DNA from: Brachybacterium sillae
GTDB taxonomy: Bacteria; Actinomycetota; Actinomycetes; Actinomycetales; Dermabacteraceae
DNA length: 64,000 bases
Reading direction: 5' to 3'
Assembly: GCF_025028335.1 (NCBI RefSeq)
Contig: NZ_JAFEUW010000001.1
Location: 2,542,001 to 2,606,000, forward strand
In this document: piece after piece, positions 63,710 to 64,000 of the stretch
Layout: the number at the start of each line of letters is the position of its first letter
How positions within the stretch are numbered: the stretch's first letter is position 1
The notes under the pieces: generated by a model
What the model was told of the DNA's origin: nothing
The model's input: the letters and a program-made list of their open reading frames with translations, nothing else
The model's database searches: none
Made by a program: the position numbers and the translations under genes

Positions 63710-64000
63710 CCCGCCGACCGGTGAACCTCAGCCTCTACCTGGTCACCGACACCGGTTTGTGCGGCCCACGGGGGGTGCCCGCGACCGTGCAGGCTGCGGT
63801 CGCGGGCGGAGTCACCGTGGTGCAGTTGCGTGACCCGGGCGCCACCGACGCCCACTTCGTCGCCCTCGGCGTGGCGGTCCGCGAGGTGCTGGCGGGGACC
63901 GGGGTGCCGCTGATTATCGATGACCGGGTCCACCTCGTTCAGGACATCGGCGCCGACGGCGTCCACGTCGGTCAGCGCGACATGCCGCCTGCTCAGGCCC
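63706..64000 (+). CDS. thiE: Thiamine-phosphate synthase, N-terminal part (cut by window edge)
   Basis: 98 codons from GTG 63706. TIM-barrel start [33 protein letters not shown] (QLR phosphate-site region), [25 protein letters not shown]. It joins HMP-PP and thiazole phosphate to form thiamine phosphate. The rest lies beyond the window; thiD is likely next. Confidence 0.93.
   Translation, partial: MTRRPVNLSLYLVTDTGLCGPRGVPATVQAAVAGGVTVVQLRDPGATDAHFVALGVAVREVLAGTGVPLIIDDRVHLVQDIGADGVHVGQRDMPPAQA

Overview
The window is high-GC chromosomal DNA of an actinobacterium. The 16S rRNA sequence and the gene orders (glmU-prs / rplY-pth-mfd-mazG, eno-ftsB-DUF501-ppx, tlyA-nadK-recN-steA-steB-murJ, pyrG-nudix) point to Micrococcales and best fit Dermabacteraceae (Brachybacterium-like). 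The genus is inferred from memory of the rRNA and was not searched. Most of the window is housekeeping backbone. Genes are tightly packed with ATGA, GTGA or TGATG overlaps. Many transcription units look leaderless, with a TAnnnT box 6-8 nt before the start codon. GC-rich perfect hairpins close many units.

Layout. 0-3.5 kb: malQ (cut by the window edge), a protein O-mannosyltransferase, rsmI and a cysteine-free rpmF. 3.8-6.6 kb: tatD-rsmA-ispE. 6.6-9.7 kb (minus strand): an ABC-F ATPase and a MarR regulator (tetR is separate). 9.8-12.4 kb: tRNA-Gln(TTG), glmU, prs. 12.5-22.7 kb: an accessory island that separates prs from rplY. It starts with IS3-family debris and a truncated NlpC/P60 gene, then carries a copper-handling cluster. 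That cluster has a Cys-rich cytosolic copper-storage-type protein, a plus-strand operon ydhK-cueP-tlpA-ccdA (three lipoproteins and a membrane thiol carrier), and a minus-strand operon of HMA chaperone, CopB-type ATPase, response regulator and histidine kinase. The minus-strand operon reads from a promoter with a copper-type palindrome between -35 and -10.

22.9-28.7 kb: rplY, pth, mfd, mazG. 28.8-40.4 kb: a serine beta-lactamase-like protein, eno, a DivIC/FtsB protein, DUF501, ppx/gppA, NDH-2, nagB, an NCS2 purine permease, serC, menG. 40.5-46.1 kb: a complete rrn operon (16S-23S-5S, no spacer tRNA) behind two tandem promoters. 46.4-58.8 kb: a long cell-envelope and DNA-repair run consisting of a disordered/TPR-like protein, HAD phosphatase, tlyA, nadK, recN, steA, steB, an MraY/WecA-like membrane protein, murJ and a GT4 glycosyltransferase. 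Then come pyrG and a Nudix hydrolase.

61.3-62.6 kb is a junction of broken mobile elements (an IS5/IS427-type transposase and a TniB-like ATPase fragment). It starts directly at the Nudix stop codon. Beyond it are a TPP riboswitch and thiM-thiE, the latter cut by the window end.

The most interesting parts are the copper island, in particular the extracytoplasmic YdhK/CueP/TlpA/CcdA module, and the polytopic MraY/WecA-like protein next to steAB and murJ. Several genes show apparent single-base losses at short C or G runs (tatD 5' end, copB 5' end, both transposon remnants). These could be genuine decay or assembly errors.
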